Positions 24,910-33,752 of a stretch of 64,000 bases of DNA are shown here, in pieces. The stretch spans positions 124,001 through 188,000 of the forward strand of contig NZ_JBPYCS010000002.1 of assembly GCF_051846935.1 (NCBI RefSeq). Reading direction: 5' to 3'. The stretch's first letter is position 1; the number at the start of each line of letters is the position of its first letter. The DNA comes from JBPYCR01 sp051846935 (lineage in GTDB: Bacteria > Bacillota > Bacilli > Bacillales > Amphibacillaceae). A program made the translations under genes and the position numbers. The notes below the pieces were generated by a model, which was not told the origin of the DNA, did no database searches, and saw only the letters and a list, made by a program, of their open reading frames with translations.

Positions 24910-26370
24910 TTAAAATCGTGATGTGATCATTTTTTTCTGTGTATAAAAATTAACACCATCTTTGCCGTTTGCATGAAGATCACCATAAAAAGAGCTTTTT
25001 GTTCCAGAGAATGGGAAAAATGCCATAGGAGCAGGAACCCCGATATTTACACCAAGCATTCCTGGCTCTGCTTCTTCACGGAATTGTCTTACCGCCTTTG
25101 CATCTTGAGAAAATAATGTAGCCGAGTTTCCAAATTTAGATCTATTAACAATTTCCAAAGCTTCATCTAAATCTTGCGCGCGCAAAATACTAAGCACAGG
25201 GGCAAATATTTCATCTTTTGCTATTGCCATATCCGGTCTAACATGATCAAATACAGTTGGTCCTAAAAAATATCCTTTATCAAAGCTGTCGCAATCTTCC
25301 CTTCCATCTCGAAGAAGCTTAGCCCCTTCTTTAATACCTAAGTCAATATATTTGAGTGCGTTTGCTCGACTCTCCTCTCGTATGACAGGAGTTAATACAA
25401 CGTCATCTTCCATTCCATTTCCCATTTTCACTTCATTTATTTTTTTTGTTAACTGTTCAACAAATTTATCCCCATCTCCAACAACAACAACAGCACTACA
25501 AGCCATACACCTTTGTCCCGCACTTCCAAAAGCGGAACTAATTATGTTTTGTATTGCTGTATTTTGATCCGCGTCTGGCATAACAATATGATGATTTTTT
25601 GCTCCCGCCAGCGCTTGTACACGTTTCCCGTTTTTAGCAGCTTGTTCGTAAACATATTTTGCTACCGGTTCAGACCCAACAAAAGAAACCGCTTTCACAT
25701 CCTCATGGGTTAAAAGTCCATTTACGACATCATGCGCGCCATGCACAATATTAAACACGCCATCTGGAAGACCTGCCTCTGTGAACATTTCAGCAACTCT
25801 ATTTGCTAAAATCGGGGTTCGCTCTGAAGGCTTTAAAACAAACGTATTGCCACATGCAATTGCTAGAGGGAACATCCAGAATGGAACCATCATCGGAAAG
25901 TTAAACGGGGAAATGCCTGCTACAACACCTAACGGATATCTAAACATTTGCGAATCAATATCGGTTGCAATCGTAGATAAGTTTTCCCCCATCATTAAGC
26001 TTGGAGCGCCTGCAGCAAATTCAACACATTCAATTCCTCGCAATACTTCACCATATGCTTCTTTATAGCTTTTCCCATTTTCCTGTGTTACGAGTTTTGC
26101 CAATTCTTCATGATTATCACTTAAGATCTGATGAAATTTAAATAAAACTCTTGCTCGCTTTGGAACGGGTGTTTTCCTCCAACTCTTAAAAGCATTTTTC
26201 GCAGATTCTACTGCTTGATCTACATCGCTAAAGGATGAAATTGGTACTCTTGCAATCGTTTCATCTGTTGCTGGGTTTTGTACATTTTGATATTGCTCTG
26301 TATTCGAATCAACCCAATTGGAATTAATAAAGTTCTTTAAATCACGTATATCTTGTTTCGTTTCTCCCAT
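24910..26370 (-). CDS. mmsA: CoA-acylating (methyl)malonate-semialdehyde dehydrogenase
   Basis: 486 aa ALDH-superfamily enzyme of the MmsA/IolA subgroup. It starts with KNFINSNWVDS, has PFNFPMMVPFWMFPLAIACGN and ALAGAKNHHIVMPDAD (the MmsA form of the motif), and the catalytic Cys in AGQRCMA (about 285). It oxidises malonate or methylmalonate semialdehyde with NAD and CoA, giving acetyl- or propionyl-CoA. GGAGG 7 bp before the ATG at 26370 fixes the start. With the downstream omega-aminotransferase it can form a beta-alanine to acetyl-CoA route. A 17-bp motif shared with another cluster promoter lies 67-83 bp upstream. Confidence 0.93.
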   Translation of the reverse strand: MGETKQDIRDLKNFINSNWVDSNTEQYQNVQNPATDETIARVPISSFSDVDQAVESAKNAFKSWRKTPVPKRARVLFKFHQILSDNHEELAKLVTQENGKSYKEAYGEVLRGIECVEFAAGAPSLMMGENLSTIATDIDSQMFRYPLGVVAGISPFNFPMMVPFWMFPLAIACGNTFVLKPSERTPILANRVAEMFTEAGLPDGVFNIVHGAHDVVNGLLTHEDVKAVSFVGSEPVAKYVYEQAAKNGKRVQALAGAKNHHIVMPDADQNTAIQNIISSAFGSAGQRCMACSAVVVVGDGDKFVEQLTKKINEVKMGNGMEDDVVLTPVIREESRANALKYIDLGIKEGAKLLRDGREDCDSFDKGYFLGPTVFDHVRPDMAIAKDEIFAPVLSILRAQDLDEALEIVNRSKFGNSATLFSQDAKAVRQFREEAEPGMLGVNIGVPAPMAFFPFSGTKSSFYGDLHANGKDGVNFYTQKKMITSRF

Positions 26371-26436
26371 ATGAATACCTCCTGTTTTGTTGTTCATCTA
26401 TCTTTTTTGTTATCACTAAGTATACTGATAGAACAC

Positions 26437-26453
26437 TATTTAATCATTAGACA
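26437..26453 (+). promoter_or_regulatory. Shared 17-bp motif upstream of mmsA
   Basis: TATTTAATCATTAGACA, identical at 33675-33691 before another aldehyde dehydrogenase gene of this cluster, with a near match at 30688-30704. Its core TAAT-C-ATTA is palindromic. It is a candidate binding site for the PucR-type regulator; no PucR consensus is strictly matched. Confidence 0.45.
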
Positions 26454-26512
26454 GAAGGTAAAAGGAATAAACAATAGATTTTACGCTGATAACATCATTT
26501 ATAGTTAAGCGT

Positions 26513-27157
26513 TCATTTATTATAAGTTGAATTAACCCATTCCATTAATGTAGCATATTTTAACGAGTCATTATCATCTGGCAAATAATTTGGAATAACT
26601 TTCTTGAAGGTAAATCCTTGATTCAATTGAAAGGTTAGTGTAGGATCATAAATTATCCCCTTTAATACTTTTTGTACATAATCCATTGCTGTCATATCTT
26701 GAGCATATCTGTAATACCCAGGAATACGGCCCCCAAAAATTATAGATTTTAAATTCAATCGCGTACACAGATTTTTCCTAGCCTCGTACAATTTACTTCC
26801 CACTTTCATATTTCGATACCTTGGATGGACGACAACATCCACACCATAAAGGTGATGGCCATTAGGATTATGATTTTTAATAGAACCGTAAAATGTAATT
26901 TTATCGAAGCTGTCTTCATCCAAATAATCGTCAAAATTAATAATCATGCTTGTACAAGATCCAATTATTTTTCCTTCGTGCTCCACACAATACTGTCCTT
27001 GTGGAAAAATATTAAGATGACTTTTAAAATCGGCAGCTGTAAATGGCTCCATTCCTGGGAATCCAACTGTCGATAATTGAACGAGCTCATTAATATCACT
27101 ATATGTTGAATTACGTATAATCATTTTTTCATATTTTACAAGATGATTACTTATCAT
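26513..27157 (-). CDS. GNAT acetyltransferase, equal to N-terminal half of YhcX
   Basis: 214 aa. The whole length resembles the GNAT domain of YhcX-type fusion proteins (GNAT plus carbon-nitrogen hydrolase, about 510 aa): CVEHEGKIIGSC, NGHHLYGVDVVVHPRYRNMKVG (acetyl-CoA loop), YEARKNLCTRLNLKSIIFGGRIPGYY and PNYLPDD..SLKYATLMEW. It stops where the hydrolase domain would begin; nothing like a nitrilase follows. The start at 27157 (AAAGGAG 11 bp upstream) aligns with the YhcX N-terminus; the frame is open to 27190. It directly follows the SMR gene, so the two may act on one amine compound (acetylate or export). Substrate unknown. Confidence 0.82.
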   Translation of the reverse strand: MISNHLVKYEKMIIRNSTYSDINELVQLSTVGFPGMEPFTAADFKSHLNIFPQGQYCVEHEGKIIGSCTSMIINFDDYLDEDSFDKITFYGSIKNHNPNGHHLYGVDVVVHPRYRNMKVGSKLYEARKNLCTRLNLKSIIFGGRIPGYYRYAQDMTAMDYVQKVLKGIIYDPTLTFQLNQGFTFKKVIPNYLPDDNDSLKYATLMEWVNSTYNK

Positions 27158-27195
27158 TTTAATATAAGCTCCTTTTGACATTTCATTCATCCTAT

Positions 27196-27516
27196 TTATC
27201 TCGTTGATGGTACGTTTAATAATATTACTCCGATAACGATTAGTACCATGCCAGTATAACTAGATATTGAAAGCTTTTCCTTCCAAATAAGAAACCCAAT
27301 TATAGCTGTTCCTGCGGTTCCAACTCCCGACCATATCGCATAACCGATACTAAGCGGAATTGTTTTAAAAGAAATTGTCATAAAAACCAATGCTATCCCA
27401 AAACTTATGAAACCCATTATGAACAATGGTATTTTTGAAAATCCCTCCGAAGCTTTTAATAAAGTCGTTCCAATAATCTCCGTTAGTATTGCGAATGATA
27501 AAAATATATATGCCAA
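27196..27516 (-). CDS. SMR family small efflux transporter
   Basis: 106 aa with four membrane segments. The essential Glu is in the first one (LTEIIGTTLLKASEGF), with SFKTIPLSIGYAIWSGVGT in TM3 and FLIWKEKLS in the loop. This is a complete EmrE/QacE-like subunit that works as a dimer with H+ antiport; relatives export quaternary amines, guanidinium or polyamines. It has no second SMR partner, so it is probably a homodimer. It is followed within 40 bp by the GNAT gene. Confidence 0.93.
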   Translation of the reverse strand: MAYIFLSFAILTEIIGTTLLKASEGFSKIPLFIMGFISFGIALVFMTISFKTIPLSIGYAIWSGVGTAGTAIIGFLIWKEKLSISSYTGMVLIVIGVILLNVPSTR

Positions 27517-27644
27517 TTTTTTAGTCTCCTAATCCATTTTAATTTATTGCCAATAAGCAAAAGAGCAATGCCGAAAGAAAACTCCGAGAAAATAATTTTC
27601 CCGAAGCTTCATTTAAAGTTTTGGCAACGTAATTTGTTCTCGTA

Positions 27645-28892
27645 TTAACTTACAACGCTTTCATCTTGCTGAACTTCTGTTTTATTCGTATCCTTTCCTA
27701 TTAATGCAAGTAGAAATGTTAATATGAGTGTTGCTATAATTAAACCAACGAACCCCGTCGTATATGCTCCAGTTGTATCCTTTATATATCCCATTATTGA
27801 AGGATACGTAAAACCACCTACTAGAAAGCCGATTCCCAAAACAAAACCATTTACAATACCAACGAGTTTACTATCAACTGATTCTGAAGCTAATGCTAAT
27901 GCTACTGGCATTCCAGTATATACTCCTATTCCAATTAGCGGCATAATAAACGCAGCAAGTCCATATGCCCCATTATAAATCGCAAGTGTTAGGAGGCCTA
28001 CATTAATTGTCATCCATAATCCAGCAATAACGACAAATATCTTTCTTTTCCCCATTCTATCTGATATTAACCCAAATATAATGGAAGGTACAACACCTAT
28101 TAAGACATATAAGGATGTAAGAAACCCTGCTAGACTTTCCGACCAGCCGGCATCTTCTATAAGTAATGTAGGAACCCAATAGGCCATTACCGCATACAGA
28201 CCCCACTCCCCTACAAAGAAAGCAATCGCAACAATAACATTTCGATTTTTAAGTACACCGACATATTCTTTAAAGCTTAATTTCGTATCACTTCTATTTA
28301 CTTTCTGCTTTTCAAAACTCGGTGGTTCCTTTAATATAAATATAGTCAAAAGAAGGACTATTACGAGAAAGATACCTCCTAAGGCTGAACCGGTTCTCCA
28401 ACCCATAACTGACAAAATAATAGCAAATAGATAAAGTGCAAAAGCAGTCCCAATCCCATCGGAAGTAAACATAACTCCTAATGCAACACCGTTATTACCT
28501 ACATCTTCAAACCATTTAATTGCCATTGTATAGGGACCCACAAATAGTAATCCGACACCCAAGCCTGCAAGCGCTCTTGAAAATACTAGAGATGAATAAT
28601 CTGGCATATAAGCAAATATAACTTGACTGACAGCAGAGATTATTAATCCAATTATAATAATTTTTTTAGCGCCCCACTTCTCAACAATGCCACCAGTGAA
28701 TGGAAGTATAATTCCTCCAACTAAAGCTGTTACAGACGCTAACAAACCTGCCTGAGTATAATTAATACCTACGTCTTCCATAATTGCAGCAACTTGTGTA
28801 GAGTAACCAACATACGGAATAAAGCATGATATTAATCCTAAATACGCTATTAAAAGCATTGTCCACCGTGTTTTATAGCTCGCTTCCTTCAT
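27645..28892 (-). CDS. MFS transporter, likely uptake carrier of the catabolic cluster
   Basis: 415 aa with 12 hydrophobic segments. Motif A-like GGIVEKWGAKKIIIIG follows TM2, and GLISDRMGKRKIF lies at the start of the second half. The N-terminal IAYLGLISCFIPYVGYSTQVAAIM recalls the CynX/NreB/oxalate-type carriers rather than drug pumps. It is encoded between the aldehyde dehydrogenase and SMR genes on the same strand, so it may import the compound broken down by the cluster; that role is inferred from position only. AGGTGC precedes the ATG. Confidence 0.85.
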   Translation of the reverse strand: MKEASYKTRWTMLLIAYLGLISCFIPYVGYSTQVAAIMEDVGINYTQAGLLASVTALVGGIILPFTGGIVEKWGAKKIIIIGLIISAVSQVIFAYMPDYSSLVFSRALAGLGVGLLFVGPYTMAIKWFEDVGNNGVALGVMFTSDGIGTAFALYLFAIILSVMGWRTGSALGGIFLVIVLLLTIFILKEPPSFEKQKVNRSDTKLSFKEYVGVLKNRNVIVAIAFFVGEWGLYAVMAYWVPTLLIEDAGWSESLAGFLTSLYVLIGVVPSIIFGLISDRMGKRKIFVVIAGLWMTINVGLLTLAIYNGAYGLAAFIMPLIGIGVYTGMPVALALASESVDSKLVGIVNGFVLGIGFLVGGFTYPSIMGYIKDTTGAYTTGFVGLIIATLILTFLLALIGKDTNKTEVQQDESVVS

Positions 28893-29036
28893 TTAAAGCA
28901 CCTCCATATTAGTAAACTGATTATTTTATTTAATCTGAAAATTTATTGTATACGTTTTGTGAACAATAATAGGTGCGAATATGTGAATCCAATTCGCACC
29001 CACTTCATTTTAATAATTATAAATTTAATTGGCGTT

Positions 29037-30485
29037 TTACTCTTTAAAGTCCCATACAACTGTACGCAGTTGTGTCATATCAAGCATCGTATACTTACCA
29101 CCAATACGACCCCATCCTGTATTTGTTCCGGTAGCTGCTCCAAATGGTACGTGAGGTTCCCAGTAATTTGAGTGTTCGTTAATTACGACATTTCCAGTTC
29201 GGAAGCTGTTCATATATTTAAACGCTCGGGAAGAATCTCTCGTATATACCGCAGCTTGCAAGCCGAGATATGAATCATTCGCAATTTCAAGTGCTTCGTC
29301 ATCATTCTTTACGGTAATTATTGGTACAATTGGCCCAAACGTTTCATGTTTATTAATAAGCGTATCCGTACTAACATTATCAATAACCGTTGGTTGAAAA
29401 TAAAGCTCAGTTGGTCGGCTTGTGTCTCTTTTTCCACCTAAGAGTACCTTTGCCCCTTTCTCTACTGCATCTTTAACGTGAGCTTCCATTTTAGCTGCCG
29501 TTGGTTCATTATTCATCGGGCCAACTTTTGTATTAGGATCAAAAGGATCTCCTAACTCCCACATCTTCGCCTCTTTTACTACTAATTCTACAAACTGATC
29601 ATGTACATTTTCATGAACAATTACTCTTTCAGTTGAGCAACATACTTGCCCTGCACAATAAAAGGCTGCCTCCACTACACCTTTAGCCGCTTTTTCTAAA
29701 TCTGCATCTTCACATACAACAGTTGGTCCATTACCGCTCGCTTCGAGAATTGACGGCTTTAAACCTGCGCTTCGAGCTATCTTTTCTGCTGTCACATGGG
29801 ATCCAATAAAACCAAGTGCATCAACCCCTGGATGTTCAACTAACTGCTGCCCTACTTCGCCGCCACCATAAACAAGATTAAATACCCCTGCAGGTAAATC
29901 TGTTTCTTCGAATACTTCTGTTAATGCAGCTATTGTTCCTGGAGTCCATTCTGATGGCTTGAAAATAACCGTATTCCCAGCAGCAATTGCAGGTCCCATA
30001 AATTCTGACAACATAAGCGTTGGAAAGTTCCAAGGAATAATACACGCATAAACGCCATGTGCCTCACGAAAAGTTAATATACGCTTGTTCTTATCCATTG
30101 ATGGTATAATTGCTGTTTCTTGTCTTTTTACATCCTCCGCTGCTATTCTAAAGTTTACAGCAGTTTCTTCTAATCCAGGAATTGCCTCGTGAGTATATGG
30201 TTTACCTTGTTCCTCAGTTAAAATTCTAGCTATTCTCTCTGCATGCTTATCAATTGCATCTGCAATTTGATGACAGATCTCAGCACGTTCCCACGCAGTT
30301 TTAGCAGCCCACGGCCCTTGTGCTTTTCGTGCAGCAGCAACAGCTGCATCAATTTCTTGTTTTGTTGCATCTGGTGCTTTGTACAATTCTTCCCCAGTAA
30401 CTGGTGATTTTACTGTTTGCATATTTTCACTTGAAGATTTTTGCCATTTTCCATCAATAAAATTTTTAAGAAGTGTTGTCCCCAT
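29037..30485 (-). CDS. NAD(P)-dependent aldehyde dehydrogenase (second of cluster)
   Basis: 482 aa, normal ALDH length. FIDGKWQKS at the start, PWNFPTLM, FKPSEWTPG and the glutamate motif as LEASGNGPTVVCEDAD (Gly-Asn in place of the usual GGK). The catalytic Cys is in AGQVCCSTERV (about 289), with ETFGPIVPI near the end. Closest in style to benzaldehyde/vanillin/salicylaldehyde-type or succinate-semialdehyde-like dehydrogenases; the substrate is not clear. AGGGGAG precedes the ATG. A 370-bp gap with regulatory sequence separates it from the upstream dehydrogenase gene, so it probably has its own promoter. Confidence 0.9.
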   Translation of the reverse strand: MGTTLLKNFIDGKWQKSSSENMQTVKSPVTGEELYKAPDATKQEIDAAVAAARKAQGPWAAKTAWERAEICHQIADAIDKHAERIARILTEEQGKPYTHEAIPGLEETAVNFRIAAEDVKRQETAIIPSMDKNKRILTFREAHGVYACIIPWNFPTLMLSEFMGPAIAAGNTVIFKPSEWTPGTIAALTEVFEETDLPAGVFNLVYGGGEVGQQLVEHPGVDALGFIGSHVTAEKIARSAGLKPSILEASGNGPTVVCEDADLEKAAKGVVEAAFYCAGQVCCSTERVIVHENVHDQFVELVVKEAKMWELGDPFDPNTKVGPMNNEPTAAKMEAHVKDAVEKGAKVLLGGKRDTSRPTELYFQPTVIDNVSTDTLINKHETFGPIVPIITVKNDDEALEIANDSYLGLQAAVYTRDSSRAFKYMNSFRTGNVVINEHSNYWEPHVPFGAATGTNTGWGRIGGKYTMLDMTQLRTVVWDFKE

Positions 30486-30687
30486 AATAATCTCCCCTTT
30501 TTAATATTAAAATCTGTTTCATTAAAATCTTTAAGAATTAAATTTCAATAAAGGTTGAAGCAACACCCCTTTCGATTAGAGTGAAATTAATGCAATCGCT
30601 TTCATATTGAAAATGCCTTACTCATTAATTTTTGTTTCCTTACTTTAATAAAATGAAGAGAATGCTTATATTTTATCTGCTAAACAA

Positions 30688-30704
30688 ATAATAATCATTA
30701 GTCA
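30688..30704 (+). promoter_or_regulatory. Near-copy of the cluster motif
   Basis: Contains TAATCATTAGTCA, one change from the TAATCATTAGACA core found at 26441-26453 and 33679-33691. It lies about 200 bp upstream of the aldehyde dehydrogenase start at 30485, in the same orientation as the other two. Confidence 0.35.
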
Positions 30705-30775
30705 ATTAGTAACATCATTTTTATATTTTTTTACAAAGTGTCCTATATATCTTCATATATCTACTATAAAACTAG

Positions 30776-30842
30776 TCATTAGAATAACGGCTTGGCACAC
30801 CGTTCTGTTGTATCGTCAATGCACTTGCCGTTATTCTAATGA
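30776..30842 (-). terminator. 16-bp perfect inverted repeat after the saccharopine-type gene
   Basis: Arms 30776-30791 (ending GAATAACGGC) and 30827-30842 (starting GCCGTTATTC) pair without mismatch around a 35-base loop. On the minus strand the 3' side continues into CTAGTTTTATAG, so it may terminate the 30858-32006 transcript. The loop contains another CCGTT that could pair with AACGG of the left arm, giving a competing small hairpin. Confidence 0.55.
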
Positions 30843-30857
30843 AGATAAATTGAGTTG

Positions 30858-32006
30858 TTATACTTCCGTTTCTGTATACGTAATATTTACTTTTACGTTC
30901 TTTTGCTTTAAGTAAGAAATAAATGTATTAGCATCCACACATTGTTCAGGAGGTTTAACACCTTTTTCAGTGATCTCTTCATTTAAAAGCATTTGCGCTA
31001 CAATGGATGCAGGTACAGCGGTAGCATATTGAGTTGGGCTTGCATTCCATTCAGGTTGATAGCCAGTGATCATTTCTAATTTAACAGAAGCTTTATTCCC
31101 ATTTTTTACCCCTTTTACTTCAACTAGAAGTGCATCTTTACCCCAATTCGGCTTTTCTTTTGCGCCAAGAACTGTTTGCATCATCGAAACCGTTTGTCGA
31201 CGTGGGATAATAGTTTCTCCTCTAATTTCATAAGAATTTTCATCTAATAATCCTAGTAATATTAAAGTTTTAATTTTTTCAATTGTATTCGGATCCCATG
31301 AATCTTTGTATGTTATATGCTTAACATTTGGAAAGCTCGTTGGGAAAGTTGCAAGCTCGGAATGAATAATTGAATAGGTTTGTTGTGCGCCAATATCATC
31401 ATGAAACACAGTTAGTTCTTCATCACCTAGTGGCGGTATCTCCTGTAAATCGCCGTCTTTTACAACCAATGCTGGATTAATAAATTCATCAATAATTGTA
31501 TCAATAGCAAATGTAAATGTTGCTCCAGAAGTTGTAGACCCATATCTGACATGTATCTCTTCTGCACCATCCAGATACTCCACACCATATCGGCTAAATA
31601 CATTTGAAACTCCTGGATCAGATCCCATCCCAACTATGGACAATACATTTGCATCTTTCATTTCTTCGTCGAGCTTCAATTGTTCTTTCGTACGGTTAAA
31701 CAATCCTCCTAAATCAAGAACACTAACTCCTGCAGCAGCAGATGCTTTCATAACGTTAATGTTAAATATGTAATTCGTAGCGTTTACACATACTTTCCCT
31801 TGTTTTAGAAGGTCTATTGTTGCACGCTCATCTTTAATATTTAACGTTTTAACTTCGATTTTTTCTTCTGACCACTTTTTTAATTCTTCTAACTTGGACT
31901 GTTCTAAGTCTGCTGCGATCACATCGACGCCACTTCCTACTAAATCCTTAACAATAACACTTCCAATTGTTCCGGTAGCACCTAATACAACAACTTTTTC
32001 CATCAT
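30858..32006 (-). CDS. Saccharopine dehydrogenase family / L-lysine 6-dehydrogenase-like enzyme
   Basis: 382 aa. An N-terminal Rossmann fold (VVVLGATGTIGSVIVKDL) is followed by VCVNATNYIFN..VMKA, SVLDLGG and VGMGSDPGVSNVFSRYG. The C-terminal SFPNVKHITYK, KGVKPPEQCVDANTFISYLKQKNV parallels Geobacillus-type lysine 6-dehydrogenase. Such enzymes deaminate lysine oxidatively to a piperideine-carboxylate in equilibrium with a semialdehyde, which would suit the aldehyde dehydrogenase encoded upstream. The true amine is not proven; other saccharopine-family reductases look similar. GGAGG precedes two adjacent ATGs (32006 and 32003). 41 bp after the upstream gene, so cotranscribed. Confidence 0.78.
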   Translation of the reverse strand: MMEKVVVLGATGTIGSVIVKDLVGSGVDVIAADLEQSKLEELKKWSEEKIEVKTLNIKDERATIDLLKQGKVCVNATNYIFNINVMKASAAAGVSVLDLGGLFNRTKEQLKLDEEMKDANVLSIVGMGSDPGVSNVFSRYGVEYLDGAEEIHVRYGSTTSGATFTFAIDTIIDEFINPALVVKDGDLQEIPPLGDEELTVFHDDIGAQQTYSIIHSELATFPTSFPNVKHITYKDSWDPNTIEKIKTLILLGLLDENSYEIRGETIIPRRQTVSMMQTVLGAKEKPNWGKDALLVEVKGVKNGNKASVKLEMITGYQPEWNASPTQYATAVPASIVAQMLLNEEITEKGVKPPEQCVDANTFISYLKQKNVKVNITYTETEV

Positions 32007-32047
32007 AATTCCTCCTATGCTAGTTCTTGATCAATTCTATAACTCTA

Positions 32048-33547
32048 TTAATTAGAAAACCAACCTGTTGGCGCAACATTTAAAGTATTAATCATTTGCT
32101 TTACTTCTGTATATTCATCTAAACCATATGTGCCTAGTTCCCTACCAATACCACTCGCTTTATAACCCCCCCAAGGACCTTCAATTAAATTTTGTTCGTA
32201 TGTGTTAATCCAAGTTACACCAACTCGTAGTTTCCTAGACATTCGTTCTGCTTTCGCTACATCATTTGTAAAAATTCCAGCTGCCAAGCCATAAGGTGAA
32301 TCATTAGCAATTTGTAACGCTTCTTCTTCTGACTCAAATGGAATAACAGATAGAACAGGTCCAAAAATTTCCTCTTGTGCAATTGTTGCTTTCGGATCAA
32401 CGTCCATAAAAATGGTCGGTTCTATAAAGTTACCGTTGCTCAACTTGTCGTTAGTAACTTTGTTTCCTCCACATACTAATGTCGCTTCCTTTTTACCTAG
32501 TTCAATATAACTTCTCACTTTTTCTAGATGGTTTTTACTTATAAGTGGACCCATTTGTGTCTCTTCATCAAAGCCACTACCTACTCTTATTTTTTCAGTT
32601 ACTTTGACTAAATCTTTAACAAAATTTTTGTATATACTTTTTTCTACTAATAAACGTGAACCAGCTGAGCATACTTGACCAGAATTATTAAAGATCGCAA
32701 ATGACGCATGATCTAAAGCAGTCTCATAATCTGCATCCGCGAAAACAATATTGGGAGATTTTCCACCTAATTCGAGTGATACTCTTTTTAAATTGCATAC
32801 AGAGTTTTGCATTATTCTTTTTCCTGTTTCCGTGCCACCGGTAAATGCAATTTTATCAACCAAATGACTTTCGACTAATGGTTGTCCGGTATCTACTCCT
32901 GTTCCATTTATTAAATTAACTACGCCAGATGGAAATCCGATTTCTTCGATCATTTCAAAAAGCCGTATAGCTGTTAAAGGCGTTAACTCGGATGGCTTTA
33001 AAACACACGTATTTCCTGCTGCAATAGCCGGCGCTAATTTCCAGGCGGCCATTAAAAGCGGATAGTTCCAAGGTATAATTTGACCACATACTCCAATCGG
33101 TTCTCTAACAACCTTTGAAATAAGTGGTTCTTCCACTTGGAGTGTTTCACCCATTGGAGCCATTATAATTGAAGCGTAATAACGAAATGTATCCGCAGCA
33201 GCCTCCATATCACCACGTGCTTCATGTAATGTTTTACCATTATTTAATGTTTCTAATTTCGCTAATTCCTCCACGTTCTCTTCAATTTTTTTAGCTGTTT
33301 TTTGTAACAATTCTGACCTTTGAAAAGCAGTAAACGTTTTCCAATCTCCATTATCAAATGCATTTCTTGCTGCAACGATTGCTTTTTCTACATCTTCTTT
33401 CCTCGCAACTCCAACTTTAGCAATCGTTTCGTTAGTAGCCGGATTTATTACTGGCATAGTTTCATTCTTAACTGAATCTATCCATTCACCATTTATATAA
33501 AGCTTGCTTATATTAGTAGAACTTAACCACTTAGTAAGCGCTCTCAT
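32048..33547 (-). CDS. Aldehyde dehydrogenase (betaine-aldehyde/aminoaldehyde type)
   Basis: 499 aa. KLYINGEWIDS, IIPWNYPLLMAAWKLAPAIAAGN, SLELGGKSPNIVF with the base Glu, and the catalytic Cys in NNSGQVCSAGSRL (about 297). The C-terminal EGPWGGYKASGIGRELGTYGL is the ALDH9/GbsA form seen in betaine-aldehyde and aminoaldehyde dehydrogenases. It probably oxidises the aldehyde made by the adjacent dehydrogenase. The ATG at 33547 has GGAGGG 7 bp upstream; the open frame to 33637 is not homologous. It is the first enzyme gene after the PucR regulator, and the shared 17-bp motif lies 128-144 bp upstream. Confidence 0.91.
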   Translation of the reverse strand: MRALTKWLSSTNISKLYINGEWIDSVKNETMPVINPATNETIAKVGVARKEDVEKAIVAARNAFDNGDWKTFTAFQRSELLQKTAKKIEENVEELAKLETLNNGKTLHEARGDMEAAADTFRYYASIIMAPMGETLQVEEPLISKVVREPIGVCGQIIPWNYPLLMAAWKLAPAIAAGNTCVLKPSELTPLTAIRLFEMIEEIGFPSGVVNLINGTGVDTGQPLVESHLVDKIAFTGGTETGKRIMQNSVCNLKRVSLELGGKSPNIVFADADYETALDHASFAIFNNSGQVCSAGSRLLVEKSIYKNFVKDLVKVTEKIRVGSGFDEETQMGPLISKNHLEKVRSYIELGKKEATLVCGGNKVTNDKLSNGNFIEPTIFMDVDPKATIAQEEIFGPVLSVIPFESEEEALQIANDSPYGLAAGIFTNDVAKAERMSRKLRVGVTWINTYEQNLIEGPWGGYKASGIGRELGTYGLDEYTEVKQMINTLNVAPTGWFSN

Positions 33548-33674
33548 TCTATTCCCTCCATTATTATTTTCTCCTAAGAACTTTGCTTGGAAAAATTCTT
33601 GAATGCCATCACTATCAATATAGGAGAATTTTAGCAATGTGTCCGTTGATATTTATGATTATAAAGAAAATAGT

Positions 33675-33691
33675 TATTTAATCATTAGACA
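33675..33691 (+). promoter_or_regulatory. Shared 17-bp motif upstream of the aldehyde dehydrogenase operon
   Basis: Exact copy of the 17-mer at 26437-26453. It lies in the 205-bp gap between the PucR-type regulator and the first enzyme gene, a natural place for an operator. Confidence 0.45.
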
Positions 33692-33752
33692 TTTTACCTT
33701 GATATTTGTTTTTGTATTTTACACATTGTACAAAATCTCGGTTACACACTAC

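Larger units (their letters stand above)
30486..30857. other. Regulatory gap inside the catabolic cluster
   Basis: About 370 bp with no gene. It holds the near-copy of the cluster motif at 30688-30704 and a 16-bp perfect inverted repeat at 30776-30842. The promoter for the 29037-30485 gene is expected here. Confidence 0.5.

Noticed and set aside
30792..30830. TGGCAC resembling a sigma-54 -24 element
   Set aside because: No GC-containing -12 element at the right distance, and it is inside the loop of the inverted repeat; PucR systems are usually sigma-70-type.
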